Shown piece after piece: positions 37,416 through 47,516 of a stretch of DNA of 64,000 nt (position 1 is its first letter; each line of letters starts with the position of its first letter). The notes beneath the pieces are model-generated. The model was given only the letters and a program-made list of their open reading frames with translations. It was not told the origin of the DNA and made no database searches. The stretch covers positions 1,939,001 to 2,003,000 of the forward strand of contig NZ_QYUL01000001.1 of assembly GCF_003590795.1 (NCBI RefSeq), read 5' to 3'. The DNA is from Azospirillum cavernae (GTDB lineage Bacteria; Pseudomonadota; Alphaproteobacteria; Azospirillales; Azospirillaceae). A program made the translations under genes and the position numbers.

Positions 37416-38339
37416 TCACCCTTCCGCGATCCACTCGCGGATCAAGCGGTGCGCGATGGAATCGCGGCGGGCCAGACGGAAATCGTCGCTGGGCGTGTGA
37501 TCGCGCAGGTACGCGCGGTCGAACCAGCGGGCGCTTTCCAACTCGTCCTGGTCCGTCGCAATGTCGAAGCTGGTCGCCCGCGCGGTGAAGCCCAGCATCA
37601 GCGATGACGGGAAGGGCCAGGGCTGCGCCGAACGGTAACGGACGTCGGTGACGGTCAAGCCCACCTCTTCCAGCACCTCGCGCGCGACCGCCTCCTCCAG
37701 GCTTTCGCCCGGCTCGACGAATCCGGCGAGCACCGAATGAACGCCGGGCGGAAATTGCTTTTGCCGCCCCAACACCATCCGATCAGCCCCGTCATGCACC
37801 AGCATGATGACCGCCGGATCGGTGCGCGGAAAATGGTGGGTGGCGCAAGCCGGATCGGTGCAGACGCGAACATGCCCGGCCTCGGCGCTCGCCGCCGGGG
37901 CGCCGCAGACGCCGCAAAAGCGGTGCCGGGCGTTCCACCACGCCATGCCACGGGCGTAGGCGCAGAACGCGGCCTCCCCCTCCGGCATCAGCGGGCCGAC
38001 GGCGCGCAAATCCTCAAACCGGCCCAATCCGGCGAGCGGCGGCAGCGATTCCGGCGATTCCTCGCCGGGAAGATCGATGGCGAAGATCGCCGCGCCCGCC
38101 TGCTCCCCCTCAGTCAACAAGCCCAGGAAAATCGGCACGGCATCCAACCCGGGATCAACCGGAACAAGCACCGCGCGGACCGCGTCCGCCGGGCCGGTGA
38201 CGAAGCTGCGGGATCGCCAGACCGGCAACAGGCGCGTCGATGGAGCGCGCCAAGCCTCCTTCAGCCAGTCTTCGTTCTTGCGGCGGTGCGCGGCGCGGTC
38301 GAGCGGCACGCCCGCATAGACATTGGGTCGGTCGGACAT
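37416..38339 (-). CDS. nudC: NADH pyrophosphatase (NudC family)
   Basis: A 307-residue Nudix hydrolase that cleaves NAD(H) and de-caps NAD-RNA in E. coli. It has an N-terminal NUDIX-like domain, a zinc ribbon with CGVC and CTDPAC (about 145-165), the Nudix box GFVEPGESLEEAVAREVLEE near 210-229 (with EEVG next), and the AQPWPFPSSLMLGF motif that marks NADH diphosphatases. The frame runs back to 39800 across hisN on the opposite strand, but ATG 38339 fits the family start. Confidence 0.94.
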   Translation of the reverse strand: MSDRPNVYAGVPLDRAAHRRKNEDWLKEAWRAPSTRLLPVWRSRSFVTGPADAVRAVLVPVDPGLDAVPIFLGLLTEGEQAGAAIFAIDLPGEESPESLPPLAGLGRFEDLRAVGPLMPEGEAAFCAYARGMAWWNARHRFCGVCGAPAASAEAGHVRVCTDPACATHHFPRTDPAVIMLVHDGADRMVLGRQKQFPPGVHSVLAGFVEPGESLEEAVAREVLEEVGLTVTDVRYRSAQPWPFPSSLMLGFTARATSFDIATDQDELESARWFDRAYLRDHTPSDDFRLARRDSIAHRLIREWIAEG

Positions 38340-38465
38340 GCCGCGCAGGCTGCCACAACCCCGCCGCGCCGGAAAGGGGGCGCGACGCGCTTTCGGGTTT
38401 GCGCCCGTCATCGACACCGTTAGGATGCCGCCAACCCCGCATTCGCCGACCAGAAGGACCCCCCG

Positions 38466-39248
38466 ATGACCGAGACCTGCCCCGCCCATCTGGTGGCGCT
38501 TGCCCAACGGTTGGCCGACTCCAGCGCCAGCGTGATCCGCCGTTACTTCCGCACCGCCGTGGCGGTGGACGACAAGGCCGATCACTCCCCCGTCACCATC
38601 GCCGACCGCGAGGCCGAGCGCATCATCCGCACGATCATCGAATCGCAGCGCCCCGACGACGGCATTTTCGGCGAGGAGTTCGGCACGAAGAATCTCGACG
38701 CCGAATGGGTGTGGGTGATCGACCCCATCGACGGCACCAAATCCTTCATCGCCGGGCGCCCGATCTTCGGCACCCTGATCGCCCTGCTGCACAAGGGAAC
38801 CCCCGTCCTGGGCGTCATCGACCAGCCGATCATCGGCGACCGTTGGGTCGGCGTGACGGGCCGCCCGACCACCCACAACGGCCAGCCCGCCCGCGTCCGC
38901 CCCTGCCCCGGCGGCGTCAAGGCGGCGATGTTCGGCACCACCTCCCCCGATCTGTTCCCCGGCAGCGATTACGACGCTTACCGGCGAGTCGTTTCGCAGG
39001 TGAAGGTGTCGGCCTATGGCGGCGATTGTTACACCTACGGTCTGCTCGCCTCGGGCTATTACGATCTGGTCGTGGAATCGGGGTTGAAGCTGTACGACTT
39101 CGCCGCCCTGGTCCCCGTCGTCATCGGGGCGGGTGGGCTGATGACCGATTGGGAGGGCGCGCCGCTGAACGCCAACTCGACCGGCCGGGTGATCGCCGCT
39201 GGCGACGCCGTCACCCACCGCGAGGCGCTGGCCGCGCTGGCCGGTTGA
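38466..39248 (+). CDS. hisN: Histidinol-phosphatase (inositol monophosphatase family)
   Basis: A 260-residue Mg-dependent phosphatase of the IMPase superfamily. The metal-binding motif GEEFG near residues 69-73 and WVIDPIDGTKSFIAG near 84-98 match the HisN subfamily, which replaces HisB phosphatase for histidine synthesis in many alphaproteobacteria. The C-terminal DFAALVPVVIGAGGLMTDWEG is also conserved. AAGGA lies seven bases before the ATG. It is divergent from nudC. Confidence 0.9.
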   Translation: MTETCPAHLVALAQRLADSSASVIRRYFRTAVAVDDKADHSPVTIADREAERIIRTIIESQRPDDGIFGEEFGTKNLDAEWVWVIDPIDGTKSFIAGRPIFGTLIALLHKGTPVLGVIDQPIIGDRWVGVTGRPTTHNGQPARVRPCPGGVKAAMFGTTSPDLFPGSDYDAYRRVVSQVKVSAYGGDCYTYGLLASGYYDLVVESGLKLYDFAALVPVVIGAGGLMTDWEGAPLNANSTGRVIAAGDAVTHREALAALAG

Positions 39249-39281
39249 CCGGCTCAATCTCTGGATTGTTTGGAAATCGTT

Positions 39282-39788
39282 ATGACCGCAATCGAAACCC
39301 CATCCCGTTCCGTCTTCGAAACATCCCCTGAAAAGCTGCGCCCCTTTCTGGAGGGGTTGGCCGCGCGGGTGGCGGGCGGGGCCAACTGGATGGTGCGCAA
39401 GAAGACGGTCTGCGACCTGCTGCTGGGCCTCGACGCCTTTTTCGCCTTGCCGGAGGCCGAGCGGCAAGCCCTGTTGGCCGACGGCGCGGCGGCGACGGAT
39501 GGCGAGGACGGCGGCGGCGGTCCCGCCGATTTCCGCAATGTCCTGCCGCTTTATGTCGGCGCGATCCTGGAAGGGCTGAACGAGAAAGTCATTTCGGAAG
39601 CCGAACAAGCCGCCATTTATCTCCTGTCCATCCATCCCGAACACCAGAAGGCGGCGGAGGGGTGGATGCTGAGCGACCCGCGCCACGGCAAGGCGGTGCG
39701 CAAGCTGATGCGGTCCGACCGCCGTTACCGTCAACTGATGGACCGCATGAACGACCATTGGCGCACGACCAACCAGCAGACGGCCTGA
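39282..39788 (+). CDS. Protein of unknown function, probably helical
   Basis: A 168-residue soluble protein. The N-terminal half has RPFLEGLAARVAGGANWMVRK and the middle a Gly/Asp-rich loop (DGAAATDGEDGGGGPADF, about 76-93), followed by helices LYVGAILEGLNEKV and EQAAIYLLSIHPEHQKAAEG. No Cys or catalytic motif is visible. ATG 39282 is chosen over 39270. It lies 33 bp after hisN in the same direction and may share its transcript. I do not recognise a family. Confidence 0.6.
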   Translation: MTAIETPSRSVFETSPEKLRPFLEGLAARVAGGANWMVRKKTVCDLLLGLDAFFALPEAERQALLADGAAATDGEDGGGGPADFRNVLPLYVGAILEGLNEKVISEAEQAAIYLLSIHPEHQKAAEGWMLSDPRHGKAVRKLMRSDRRYRQLMDRMNDHWRTTNQQTA

Positions 39789-39886
39789 CCAAACGCCCAC
39801 CCGCCCCCGGTCAACGGATTACCCCTTGACCGGAACCGATGGCTGACGGTCAATCACAGGCGTTCTGACCAACGACGGTTCCGCCG

Positions 39887-41716
39887 ATGCGCCGTGTTCT
39901 TGCCGTTGCCGCCACGCTCCTCGCTCTCGCCATGCCCGCCTTTGCTGGAACAAATGTCGTTCCGGCTCTGAAACAATTTGGCGAACCACTGTTCAAGCCG
40001 GATTTCCAGCATTTCCCGCACAGCGACCCCGACGCGCCCAAGGGCGGCGCGGTGACGCTGGCCGCGCCCGGCAGCTTCGACAGTTTGAACGGGCTGATCC
40101 TGCGCGGCGTCCCCCCGCGCACGCTGGGGCTGATCTCCGACACGCTGATGGTCCCCTCAGGTTGGGAACTGGACGCCGCCTATGGCGCGCTGGCCGAGAG
40201 CGTCGAACTGCCTGATGATCGGTCCTGGGCGATCTTCACCCTGCGGGCGGGCGCGCACTGGCACGACGGCGAGCCGGTGACGGCGCGGGACGTCGTGTTC
40301 ACCTGGGACCAGTTGCAGGCGCACGGCGCGCCCTTCCTGAAATCCTTCCTCGACCGCGTCAAAACGGTGGAGGCGCTGGACGACCGGCGGGTCAAGATCA
40401 CCGTCAATGGAGTCGGCGACATCAAGCCGATCATTGATTTCGCCGTCACCCTCACGCCCCAGCCGCAGCATTGGTGGACCGCCAACGGGCGCGACATCTC
40501 CAAGACGACGCTGGAACCGCCGCTCGGCAGCGGCCCCTACCGGATCAAAAGCGTCGATGCCGGGCGCAGCGTCGTTTATGAGCGGGTCGCCGATTATTGG
40601 GGCCGGGATTTGCCGGTGAATCGGGGCCTCTACAATTTCGACAGCGTCAAGATCGACTATTACCGCGACGACGACGTGATGTTCGAGGCGTTCAAGGCGG
40701 GCGCCTATGATTTCCGCCCCGAATACCGGGCGCAACGCTGGTCCACCGGCTATGATTTCCCCGCCATGCAGGATGGCCGAATCGTCAAACTCGCCGTGCC
40801 CAGCGACTTGCCGCTTGGCGCGCAGGGCTTTCGGCTGAACACCCGCCGCGCCGCCTTCGCCGACCCCAAGGTGCGGGAGGCGCTGGGCCTGCTGTTCGAT
40901 TTCGACTGGATCCGCAAAAACATCCTGTCCGGCCAATACCGCCGCACCCGCTCCAACTTCCCCAATTCGGAGTTTGGGGCCAGCGGCCTGCCCTCCCCCG
41001 CCGAGTTGGCCTTGCTGGACCCCTTCCGCGCCAGCCTGCCGGAGCGGCTCTTCACCCAACCCTATGAACCGCCGACCACCGACGGCAGCGGCAACAACCG
41101 CGCCCAACAGCGCGAGGCGACGCGGCTGTTCAAGGAAGCGGGCTGGGAAGCTCGCAACGGCAAACTGACCAACGTGAAAAGCGGCGAAATCTTCCGCATC
41201 GAGTTTCTCGACGGCAGCGGCGCCCTGACCCGCGTGATCCAGCCCTACATCGAGGCCCTGCGCAAGATCGGCGTCGAGGCCAGCCTGCGCATCGTCGACA
41301 GCGCCCAGTATCAGGCGCGGTTGGACGATTTCGATTTCGACGCGGTCGTGGTGAACATGAATTTCTTCACCCCGCCGGGCACCGAATTGCGCGGCTATTT
41401 CGGCTCAGCGGCGGCGGCGACCAAGGGATCGGCCAATTACGCCGGAATCCGCGAACCCGCCGCCGACTCTCTGATCGAAAAAGCCCTGTCGGCCAAGGAT
41501 CTGGACAGCGTGCAGGCCGCCACCCGCGCGTTGGACCGGGTGCTGCTGTGGGGCTTTTACATGATCCCGCACTGGCACAACCCCGACAATTGGATCGCCC
41601 ACAAAACATGGCTGGCCCACCCGGCGACGCCGCCGAAATACGACCAGGATTACCGCAACAGCAATTTCCCGGCGACCTGGTGGGTGGATTCGGCCAAGCT
41701 GGGCGCGCGGCCTTGA
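39887..41716 (+). CDS. yejA: Peptide-binding protein, YejA-like (copy 1)
   Basis: Periplasmic solute-binding protein (SBP family 5) of 609 residues with a signal peptide (residues 1-20, MRRVLAVAATLLALAMPAFA). It would deliver oligopeptides to the YejB-E-F permease. The start of the mature domain has FKPDFQHFPHSDPDAPKGGA, and HWHDGEPVTARDVVFTWDQL near 115 and NSEFGASGLPSPAELALLDP near 360 are family features that recur in the next gene. Two such genes lie in tandem before one permease. E. coli YejABEF imports microcin C; alphaproteobacterial YejABEF systems have been linked to uptake of antimicrobial host peptides. Confidence 0.92.
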   Translation: MRRVLAVAATLLALAMPAFAGTNVVPALKQFGEPLFKPDFQHFPHSDPDAPKGGAVTLAAPGSFDSLNGLILRGVPPRTLGLISDTLMVPSGWELDAAYGALAESVELPDDRSWAIFTLRAGAHWHDGEPVTARDVVFTWDQLQAHGAPFLKSFLDRVKTVEALDDRRVKITVNGVGDIKPIIDFAVTLTPQPQHWWTANGRDISKTTLEPPLGSGPYRIKSVDAGRSVVYERVADYWGRDLPVNRGLYNFDSVKIDYYRDDDVMFEAFKAGAYDFRPEYRAQRWSTGYDFPAMQDGRIVKLAVPSDLPLGAQGFRLNTRRAAFADPKVREALGLLFDFDWIRKNILSGQYRRTRSNFPNSEFGASGLPSPAELALLDPFRASLPERLFTQPYEPPTTDGSGNNRAQQREATRLFKEAGWEARNGKLTNVKSGEIFRIEFLDGSGALTRVIQPYIEALRKIGVEASLRIVDSAQYQARLDDFDFDAVVVNMNFFTPPGTELRGYFGSAAAATKGSANYAGIREPAADSLIEKALSAKDLDSVQAATRALDRVLLWGFYMIPHWHNPDNWIAHKTWLAHPATPPKYDQDYRNSNFPATWWVDSAKLGARP

Positions 41717-41774
41717 TGTGGCCCCAATGACGGGCTACTTCGGGACGAGCGGAAGCAAAAAGAAAGGGTTGGGC

Positions 41775-43673
41775 ATGAGGGGTCGGACGCGCGTGACATT
41801 GGCCGGGATGATCGGCGCGACGCTGTTGGCGGCGGCTGCGCCCGCGATGTTGGTCGCGGCTGCGCCCGCAATGTTGGTGGCGGCTGCGCCCGCGATGGCG
41901 CAAGAACGCGGCGCCCACGCCATCGCGCTGCACGGCGCGCCGAAATACGGGCCGGACTTCCAGCATTTCGACTACGCCAACCCCAACGCCCCCAAGGGCG
42001 GCGAGGTCAAGCTGTCGGCCTTCGGCGGCTTCGACAACCTCAACCCCTTCATCCTGCGCGGCCAGACCGCCGCCGGGTCCGGGCTGGTGTTTCAGACCCT
42101 GACCACCGGCAGCGGCGACGAAGTCACCACCGAATACGGCCTGCTCGCCGAAACCATCCAGATCGCCCCGGACCGCAGCGCGGTGTCCTTCACCCTGCGC
42201 CCGCAGGCCCGTTTCAGCGATGGAACGCCCGTGACCGCCGACGATGTGCTGTGGAGCTTCCAGACGCTGCGCGAGAAGGGCCACCCGCTCTACCGCACCT
42301 ATTACGCCGACGTCGTCAAGGCCGAGAAAACCGGCGAACGCACCGTGACCTTCACCTTCCGCAACACCGACAACCCCGAACTGCCCATCATCATGGGCGC
42401 GTTGTCAGTGCTGCCCAAGCATGCGTTCGAGAACCGCGACTTCGCCGCCACGACGCTGGAGCCGATGGTCGGCAGCGGCCCCTATGTGGTGGCCGAGGTG
42501 CAGCCGGGCCGCTCCATCACCTACCAGCGCGTCGCCGATTGGTGGGCGAAGGATCTGCCGGTGAACCGGGGCCGCTACAATTTCGACCGGCTGCGCTACG
42601 ATTATTACCGCGACCTCGACGTCGCGTTCGAGGCGTTCAAGGCTGGGGCCTATGATTTCCGGCTGGAGCATTCCTCGAAAAACTGGACGACCGGCTACAA
42701 CACCCCCGCCGTCAAGGATGGCGAGATTGTCCGCGAAGAGATCAAGCATCAGGATCCGCAGGGGATGCAGGCCTTCGTCTTCAACATCCGCCGCCCGATC
42801 TTCCAGGATCGCCGGGTGCGCGAGGCGCTGAATTATCTGTTCGATTACGAATGGACCCGCGCCAATCTGTTCTATGGCCTGTACCAGCGGACCAAGAGCT
42901 TTTTCGCCAACTCCGAACTCGCGGCGACCGGCCTGCCCTCCCCCGCCGAATTGGCGCTGCTGGAACCCTATCGCGGCAAAATTCCTGACGAGCTGTTCAG
43001 CAAACCATTCGAGCCGCCGAAAACCGACGGCAGCGGCAACATCCGACCGAATCTCCGCGCCGCGCTGGGGATTTTCAAAGAGGCCGGGTGGGATCTGAAG
43101 AACAACAAACTGACCAATCTGGAAACCGGCGCGCCCTTCCGCTTTGAGATTCTGATCGCCCAGGCCGACTTGGAGCGGGTCATTCAACCCTTTCTGCGCA
43201 ATCTGGAACGCGCCGGGATCGAGGCGAGCATCCGCGTGGTCGACACCGCCCAATATCAGAATCGCATGGACAATTTCGATTTCGACATGACCACCGAACG
43301 GTTGGCTCAGTCATTGTCGCCGGGCAACGAGCAGCGGGATTATTGGGAATCCTCGCGGGCCGATCAACCGGGCAGCCGCAACACCATCGGCATCAAGAAT
43401 CCGGTGGTGGACGCGCTGGTCGAAAAGATCATCGCCGCCCCCGACCGCGAGGCGCAGATCGCCGCCACCCGCGCGCTGGACCGTGTGCTGCTGTGGAATT
43501 GGTACGTCATCCCCCACTGGCACGACAGCGTGCACCGCGTGGCCTATTGGAACCGCTTCTCCCATCCGCCGATCGCCGCGAAATACGGGCTTGGCTTCTC
43601 CGACACCTGGTGGGTCGATCCGGCCAAAAACGCCCGGCTGACGAGCAGCGCGCGCCGCGCGGCGGCGCCGTGA
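41775..43673 (+). CDS. yejA: Peptide-binding protein, YejA-like (copy 2)
   Basis: Second SBP family 5 protein, 632 residues. The mature part parallels copy 1: YGPDFQHFDYANPNAPKGGE at the N-terminus, VTADDVLWSFQTLREKGHPL, GSGPYVVAEVQPGRSI and NSELAATGLPSPAELALLEP. The signal peptide is long and repetitive (LVAAAPAM copies) because of a 24-bp tandem repeat. The first in-frame start is GTG 41718, but ATG 41775 starts the signal peptide. The divergence between the two copies points to different peptide preferences, an inference. Confidence 0.92.
   Translation: MRGRTRVTLAGMIGATLLAAAAPAMLVAAAPAMLVAAAPAMAQERGAHAIALHGAPKYGPDFQHFDYANPNAPKGGEVKLSAFGGFDNLNPFILRGQTAAGSGLVFQTLTTGSGDEVTTEYGLLAETIQIAPDRSAVSFTLRPQARFSDGTPVTADDVLWSFQTLREKGHPLYRTYYADVVKAEKTGERTVTFTFRNTDNPELPIIMGALSVLPKHAFENRDFAATTLEPMVGSGPYVVAEVQPGRSITYQRVADWWAKDLPVNRGRYNFDRLRYDYYRDLDVAFEAFKAGAYDFRLEHSSKNWTTGYNTPAVKDGEIVREEIKHQDPQGMQAFVFNIRRPIFQDRRVREALNYLFDYEWTRANLFYGLYQRTKSFFANSELAATGLPSPAELALLEPYRGKIPDELFSKPFEPPKTDGSGNIRPNLRAALGIFKEAGWDLKNNKLTNLETGAPFRFEILIAQADLERVIQPFLRNLERAGIEASIRVVDTAQYQNRMDNFDFDMTTERLAQSLSPGNEQRDYWESSRADQPGSRNTIGIKNPVVDALVEKIIAAPDREAQIAATRALDRVLLWNWYVIPHWHDSVHRVAYWNRFSHPPIAAKYGLGFSDTWWVDPAKNARLTSSARRAAAP
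41832..41903 (+). repeat. 24-bp tandem repeat in a signal peptide
   Basis: Three 24-base units (starting GCGGCTGCGCCCGC) at 41832-41855, 41856-41879 and 41880-41903; the first two differ at two bases and the third at its last part. They encode AAAPAMLV-type units within the hydrophobic core and cleavage region of the second YejA signal peptide, so copy number would change signal peptide length by eight residues without a frameshift. Confidence 0.85.
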
Positions 43674-43711
43674 CCATGCGCCATCGCTGAGACGGAAGCG
43701 GGACACCCCCC

Positions 43712-44824
43712 ATGCTGGCCTACATCATCCGCCGCCTGTTGCTGATCGTGCCGACCCTGTTCGGCATCATGGTCGTCAATTTCCTGATCGTGCAGATCGC
43801 CCCCGGCGGCCCCATCGAGCAGATGATCGCCCGCGTGCAAGGCACGGCGGTGGAGGCCACGGCGCGAATCAGCGGTTCGGCCAGCGGCGACACCGGGGTG
43901 AACGTCCAGCAGCACGGGCAGACCGGCGGCGACAGCGGCAACCGTTATCGCGGCGCGCAGGGGCTGGATCCCGTCTTCATCAAGCAGTTGGAAAAGGAAT
44001 TCGGCTTCGACAAGCCGCTGCCCGAACGCTTTTTCCACATGATGTCGAACTATGTGATGTTCGATTTCGGCAGCAGCTATTTCCGCGACCGCCGCGTCGT
44101 CGATCTGGTGATCGAAAAGATGCCGGTGTCGATTTCGCTGGGGATCTGGACGACGCTGATCGTCTATCTGGTCTCCATCCCGCTGGGCATCGCCAAGGCG
44201 GTGCGCGACGGCCAGCCCTTCGACGTCTGGACCTCGGGCGTCGTCATCGTCGGCTACGCCATCCCCGGATTCCTGTTCGCCGTGCTGTTGATCGTCGTCT
44301 TCGCCGGGGGGCGTTACCTCGACTGGTTCCCCCTGCGCGGGCTGGTGTCGGACAATTGGTCCAGCTTGCCCTGGTACAAGCAGGCGCTGGATTACCTGTG
44401 GCACATGGTGTTGCCGGTGCTGGCGATGGTGATCGGCGGCTTCGCCGGGCTGACCATGCTGACGAAAAACTCCTTCCTGGAGGAGATCGGCAAGCAGTAT
44501 GTCGTAACCGCGCGCGCCAAGGGGCTGAGCGAGCGTCATGTGCTGTACGGCCATGTCTTCCGCAACGCCATGCTGATCGTCATCGCCGGTTTCCCCGGCG
44601 CCTTCATCGGCATCCTCTTCACCGGGGCCATGCTGATCGAGGTGATCTTCTCGCTCGACGGGTTGGGGCTGCTGGGGTTCGAGGCGGCGATCAACCGCGA
44701 CTATCCGGTGATGTTCGGCACGCTGTATTTCTTCACCCTGCTGGGGCTGGTGATGAATCTGGTCGGCGACGTCACCTATGTGATGGTCGATCCCCGCATT
44801 GATTTCGATTCACGGAGCGTGTGA
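43712..44824 (+). CDS. yejB: Peptide ABC transporter permease YejB
   Basis: Inner-membrane permease of 370 residues. N-terminal membrane segment [20 protein letters not shown], then a large periplasmic loop (about 40-105) that is Gly/Ser-rich and typical of YejB compared with DppB, followed by five more segments. The EAA-type cytosolic loop is [20 protein letters not shown] near 265-284. Ends 4 bases before yejE. Confidence 0.95.
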   Translation: MLAYIIRRLLLIVPTLFGIMVVNFLIVQIAPGGPIEQMIARVQGTAVEATARISGSASGDTGVNVQQHGQTGGDSGNRYRGAQGLDPVFIKQLEKEFGFDKPLPERFFHMMSNYVMFDFGSSYFRDRRVVDLVIEKMPVSISLGIWTTLIVYLVSIPLGIAKAVRDGQPFDVWTSGVVIVGYAIPGFLFAVLLIVVFAGGRYLDWFPLRGLVSDNWSSLPWYKQALDYLWHMVLPVLAMVIGGFAGLTMLTKNSFLEEIGKQYVVTARAKGLSERHVLYGHVFRNAMLIVIAGFPGAFIGILFTGAMLIEVIFSLDGLGLLGFEAAINRDYPVMFGTLYFFTLLGLVMNLVGDVTYVMVDPRIDFDSRSV

Positions 44825-44827
44825 GCC

Positions 44828-45874
44828 GTGACGCTGACCCCCATCACCCGCCGCCGTCTGGCGAATTTCCGAGCCAACCGGCGCGGCTTCTGGTCCTTTT
44901 GGATCTTCCTGGCCCTGTTCCTGCTGTCGCTGGGGGCGGAGTTCATCGCCAACGACAAGCCGCTTTTGATCCGTTACGACCAGACGCTCTATTGGCCGGT
45001 CTTCAACGCCTATCCCGAAACCACCTTCGGCGGCGAGTTCGAGACGGAAACCGATTACCGCGACCCCTTCGTGCGCGACTTGATCGAAGCCAAGGGCTGG
45101 ATGGTCTGGGCACCGGTCCGCTACAGCTACCGCACCATCAACTACAATCTGCCGGTTCCCGCCCCGGCCCCGCCATCCGCCGACAATTGGCTGGGCACCG
45201 ACGACCAGGGGCGCGACGTGGTGGCCCGGTTGATCTACGGCTTCCGCATCTCCGTGCTGTTCGGGCTGGCGCTGACCGGCTTTTCCTCAATCATCGGGGT
45301 GATGGCGGGGGCGGTTCAGGGCTATTTCGGCGGGTTGACCGATCTGCTGTTCCAGCGCTTCATCGAGATCTGGCAGGGGCTGCCCACCCTGTTCCTGCTG
45401 ATTATTTTGGCCAGCGTGGTGACGCCGACCTTCTGGTGGCTGTTGGGCCTGCTGCTGCTGTTCTCCTGGACGTCGCTGGTCCATGTCGTGCGGGCGGAGT
45501 TCCTGCGCGCGCGCAATCTGGATTATGTGCGGGCGGCGCGCGCGCTGGGGGCGAACGACGTCACCATCATGGTCCGCCACGTCCTGCCCAACGCCATGGT
45601 GGCGACGCTGACCTTCATGCCCTTCATCCTCAACGGCTCGATCACCACCCTGACCGCGCTGGATTTTCTGGGCTTCGGCCTGCCGCCGGGATCGCCCTCG
45701 CTGGGCGAGCTGCTGGCGCAGGGCAAGGCCAATTTGCAAGCGCCCTGGCTTGGCCTGACCGCGTTCTTCGTGCTGGCGCTGATGCTCAGCCTGCTGATCT
45801 TCATCGGCGAGGCGGTGCGCGACGCCTTCGACCCGCGCAAGACCACCGCCGCCCTGTCCAACCAACAAGGCTGA
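44828..45874 (+). CDS. yejE: Peptide ABC transporter permease YejE
   Basis: Second permease subunit, 348 residues, with the OppC_N-type start (LANFRANRRGFWSFWIFLAL) and the LGTDDQGRDVVARLIYGFR segment near 120-138 that is common to OppC/DppC proteins. The EAA loop is LDYVRAARALGANDVTIMV near 240. The large loop after TM1 is the YejE hallmark. Overlaps nothing; yejF follows after 7 bp. Confidence 0.95.
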   Translation: MTLTPITRRRLANFRANRRGFWSFWIFLALFLLSLGAEFIANDKPLLIRYDQTLYWPVFNAYPETTFGGEFETETDYRDPFVRDLIEAKGWMVWAPVRYSYRTINYNLPVPAPAPPSADNWLGTDDQGRDVVARLIYGFRISVLFGLALTGFSSIIGVMAGAVQGYFGGLTDLLFQRFIEIWQGLPTLFLLIILASVVTPTFWWLLGLLLLFSWTSLVHVVRAEFLRARNLDYVRAARALGANDVTIMVRHVLPNAMVATLTFMPFILNGSITTLTALDFLGFGLPPGSPSLGELLAQGKANLQAPWLGLTAFFVLALMLSLLIFIGEAVRDAFDPRKTTAALSNQQG

Positions 45875-45881
45875 ACCGCCC

Positions 45882-47513
45882 ATGACCGCCGCGCCCCTTC
45901 TCTCCGTCACCGATCTGCGCGTCGCGTTCCGCGCGTCCGGTGGGACTGTTCCGGCGGTCAAGGGCGTGTCCTTCGCCATCGCCAAGGGCGAAACGCTGGC
46001 GCTGGTCGGCGAGTCCGGCTCCGGAAAATCCGTCACCGCGCTGTCGATTCTGCAACTGCTGCCCTACCCGATGGCCTGCCACCCAGCCGGGTCGTCGATC
46101 CGCTTCAACGGCGTGGAGATGGTCGGGGCCGACGAGCGGACCTTGCGCGGCGTGCGTGGCAACCGCGTCGCCATGATCTTTCAGGAGCCGATGACCTCGC
46201 TGAACCCGCTCCATTCCATCGAGCGGCAGATCAACGAGACCTTGTTCCTGCACAAGGGCCTGTCCACCAGCGCCGCCCGCGCCCGCACGCTGGAGCTGCT
46301 GCGGCTGGTCGGCCTGCCCGACCCGGAAAAGCGGCTCTCCGCCTACCCGCATGAGCTGTCGGGCGGCCAGCGCCAGCGGGTGATGATCGCCATGGCGCTG
46401 GCCAACGAACCCGATCTGTTGATCGCCGACGAGCCGACCACCGCGTTGGACGTCACCATCCAGGCGCAAATCCTGGAGTTGCTGAAGGATCTGCAACGCC
46501 GCTTCGGCATGGCCCTTCTGCTCATCACCCATGATCTGGGGGTGGTGCGCAAGATGGCCGACCGGGTGTGCGTGATGAACGGCGGCGAGATCGTCGAACA
46601 GGCGGCGGTCGCCGATCTGTTCATCCGCCCGCAACACCCCTACACGCAAAAACTCCTGTCCGCCGAGCCGCGCGGCAACCCGCTGACGCCGCCCGAAAAC
46701 GCGGCGGAGGTGATGGCGGCCGATCAGGTGAAGGTGCATTTCCCGATCAAAAAGGGCCTGCTGCGCCGCACCGTCGATCACGTCCGCGCGGTGGACGGCG
46801 TGTCGGTGTCGGTGCGTCAGGGCCACACCGTCGGCGTTGTCGGCGAATCGGGATCGGGCAAGACCACGCTGGGGTTGGCCCTGCTGCGGCTGCACGCCAG
46901 CGCCGGGGCGATCCGCTTCGATGGAACCGACATTCAGGGCTGGTCGGCCAAACGGCTGCGCCCGCTGCGCCGTCAGATGCAGGTGGTGTTTCAGGACCCC
47001 TATGGCAGCCTGTCGCCCCGCCTGTCGGTCGGCCAGATCATCGGCGAGGGGCTGAGCATCCACAAGATGGGCGACCAAGCCGAACGCGACCGGATGGTGG
47101 CCCGCGCGTTGGAGGAGGTCGGGTTGGACCCCGCCTGCCGCGACCGCTACCCGCACGAGTTTTCCGGCGGCCAGCGCCAGCGCGTCGCCATCGCCCGCGC
47201 CCTGGTGCTGAAGCCGAAATTCATCGTGCTGGACGAGCCGACCTCGGCGCTTGACATGTCGGTGCAGGCGCAGATCGTCGATCTGCTGCGCGACATCCAG
47301 GCCCGGCACAATCTGGCCTATCTGTTCATCAGCCATGATCTGCGCGTGGTCCGCGCGCTGTCCAGCCACGTCATGGTGATGAAGGACGGCAAGGTGGTCG
47401 AACAGGGGCCGACCCAGCGCATCTTCGAGAACCCGCGCGAGGATTACACCCGCGCCCTGCTCGCCGCCGCGCTGAATCTGGAGGCCGTCAAGCCGCAAGC
47501 CGTGCGCGGCTGA
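45882..47513 (+). CDS. yejF: Peptide ABC transporter, duplicated ATPase YejF
   Basis: A 543-residue protein with two ABC ATPase domains fused in tandem. Each half has a Walker A ([10 protein letters not shown] near 45, [11 protein letters not shown] near 322), a signature ([12 protein letters not shown] and [12 protein letters not shown]) and Walker B ([26 protein letters not shown]). This fusion is normal for YejF, unlike separate OppD/OppF. It completes the uptake operon. Confidence 0.96.
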   Translation: MTAAPLLSVTDLRVAFRASGGTVPAVKGVSFAIAKGETLALVGESGSGKSVTALSILQLLPYPMACHPAGSSIRFNGVEMVGADERTLRGVRGNRVAMIFQEPMTSLNPLHSIERQINETLFLHKGLSTSAARARTLELLRLVGLPDPEKRLSAYPHELSGGQRQRVMIAMALANEPDLLIADEPTTALDVTIQAQILELLKDLQRRFGMALLLITHDLGVVRKMADRVCVMNGGEIVEQAAVADLFIRPQHPYTQKLLSAEPRGNPLTPPENAAEVMAADQVKVHFPIKKGLLRRTVDHVRAVDGVSVSVRQGHTVGVVGESGSGKTTLGLALLRLHASAGAIRFDGTDIQGWSAKRLRPLRRQMQVVFQDPYGSLSPRLSVGQIIGEGLSIHKMGDQAERDRMVARALEEVGLDPACRDRYPHEFSGGQRQRVAIARALVLKPKFIVLDEPTSALDMSVQAQIVDLLRDIQARHNLAYLFISHDLRVVRALSSHVMVMKDGKVVEQGPTQRIFENPREDYTRALLAAALNLEAVKPQAVRG

Positions 47514-47516
47514 GGG

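Noticed and set aside
38340..39800. N-terminal extension of nudC to 794 residues
   Set aside because: It runs opposite hisN and the next gene. The normal NudC start at 38339 fits the family length.
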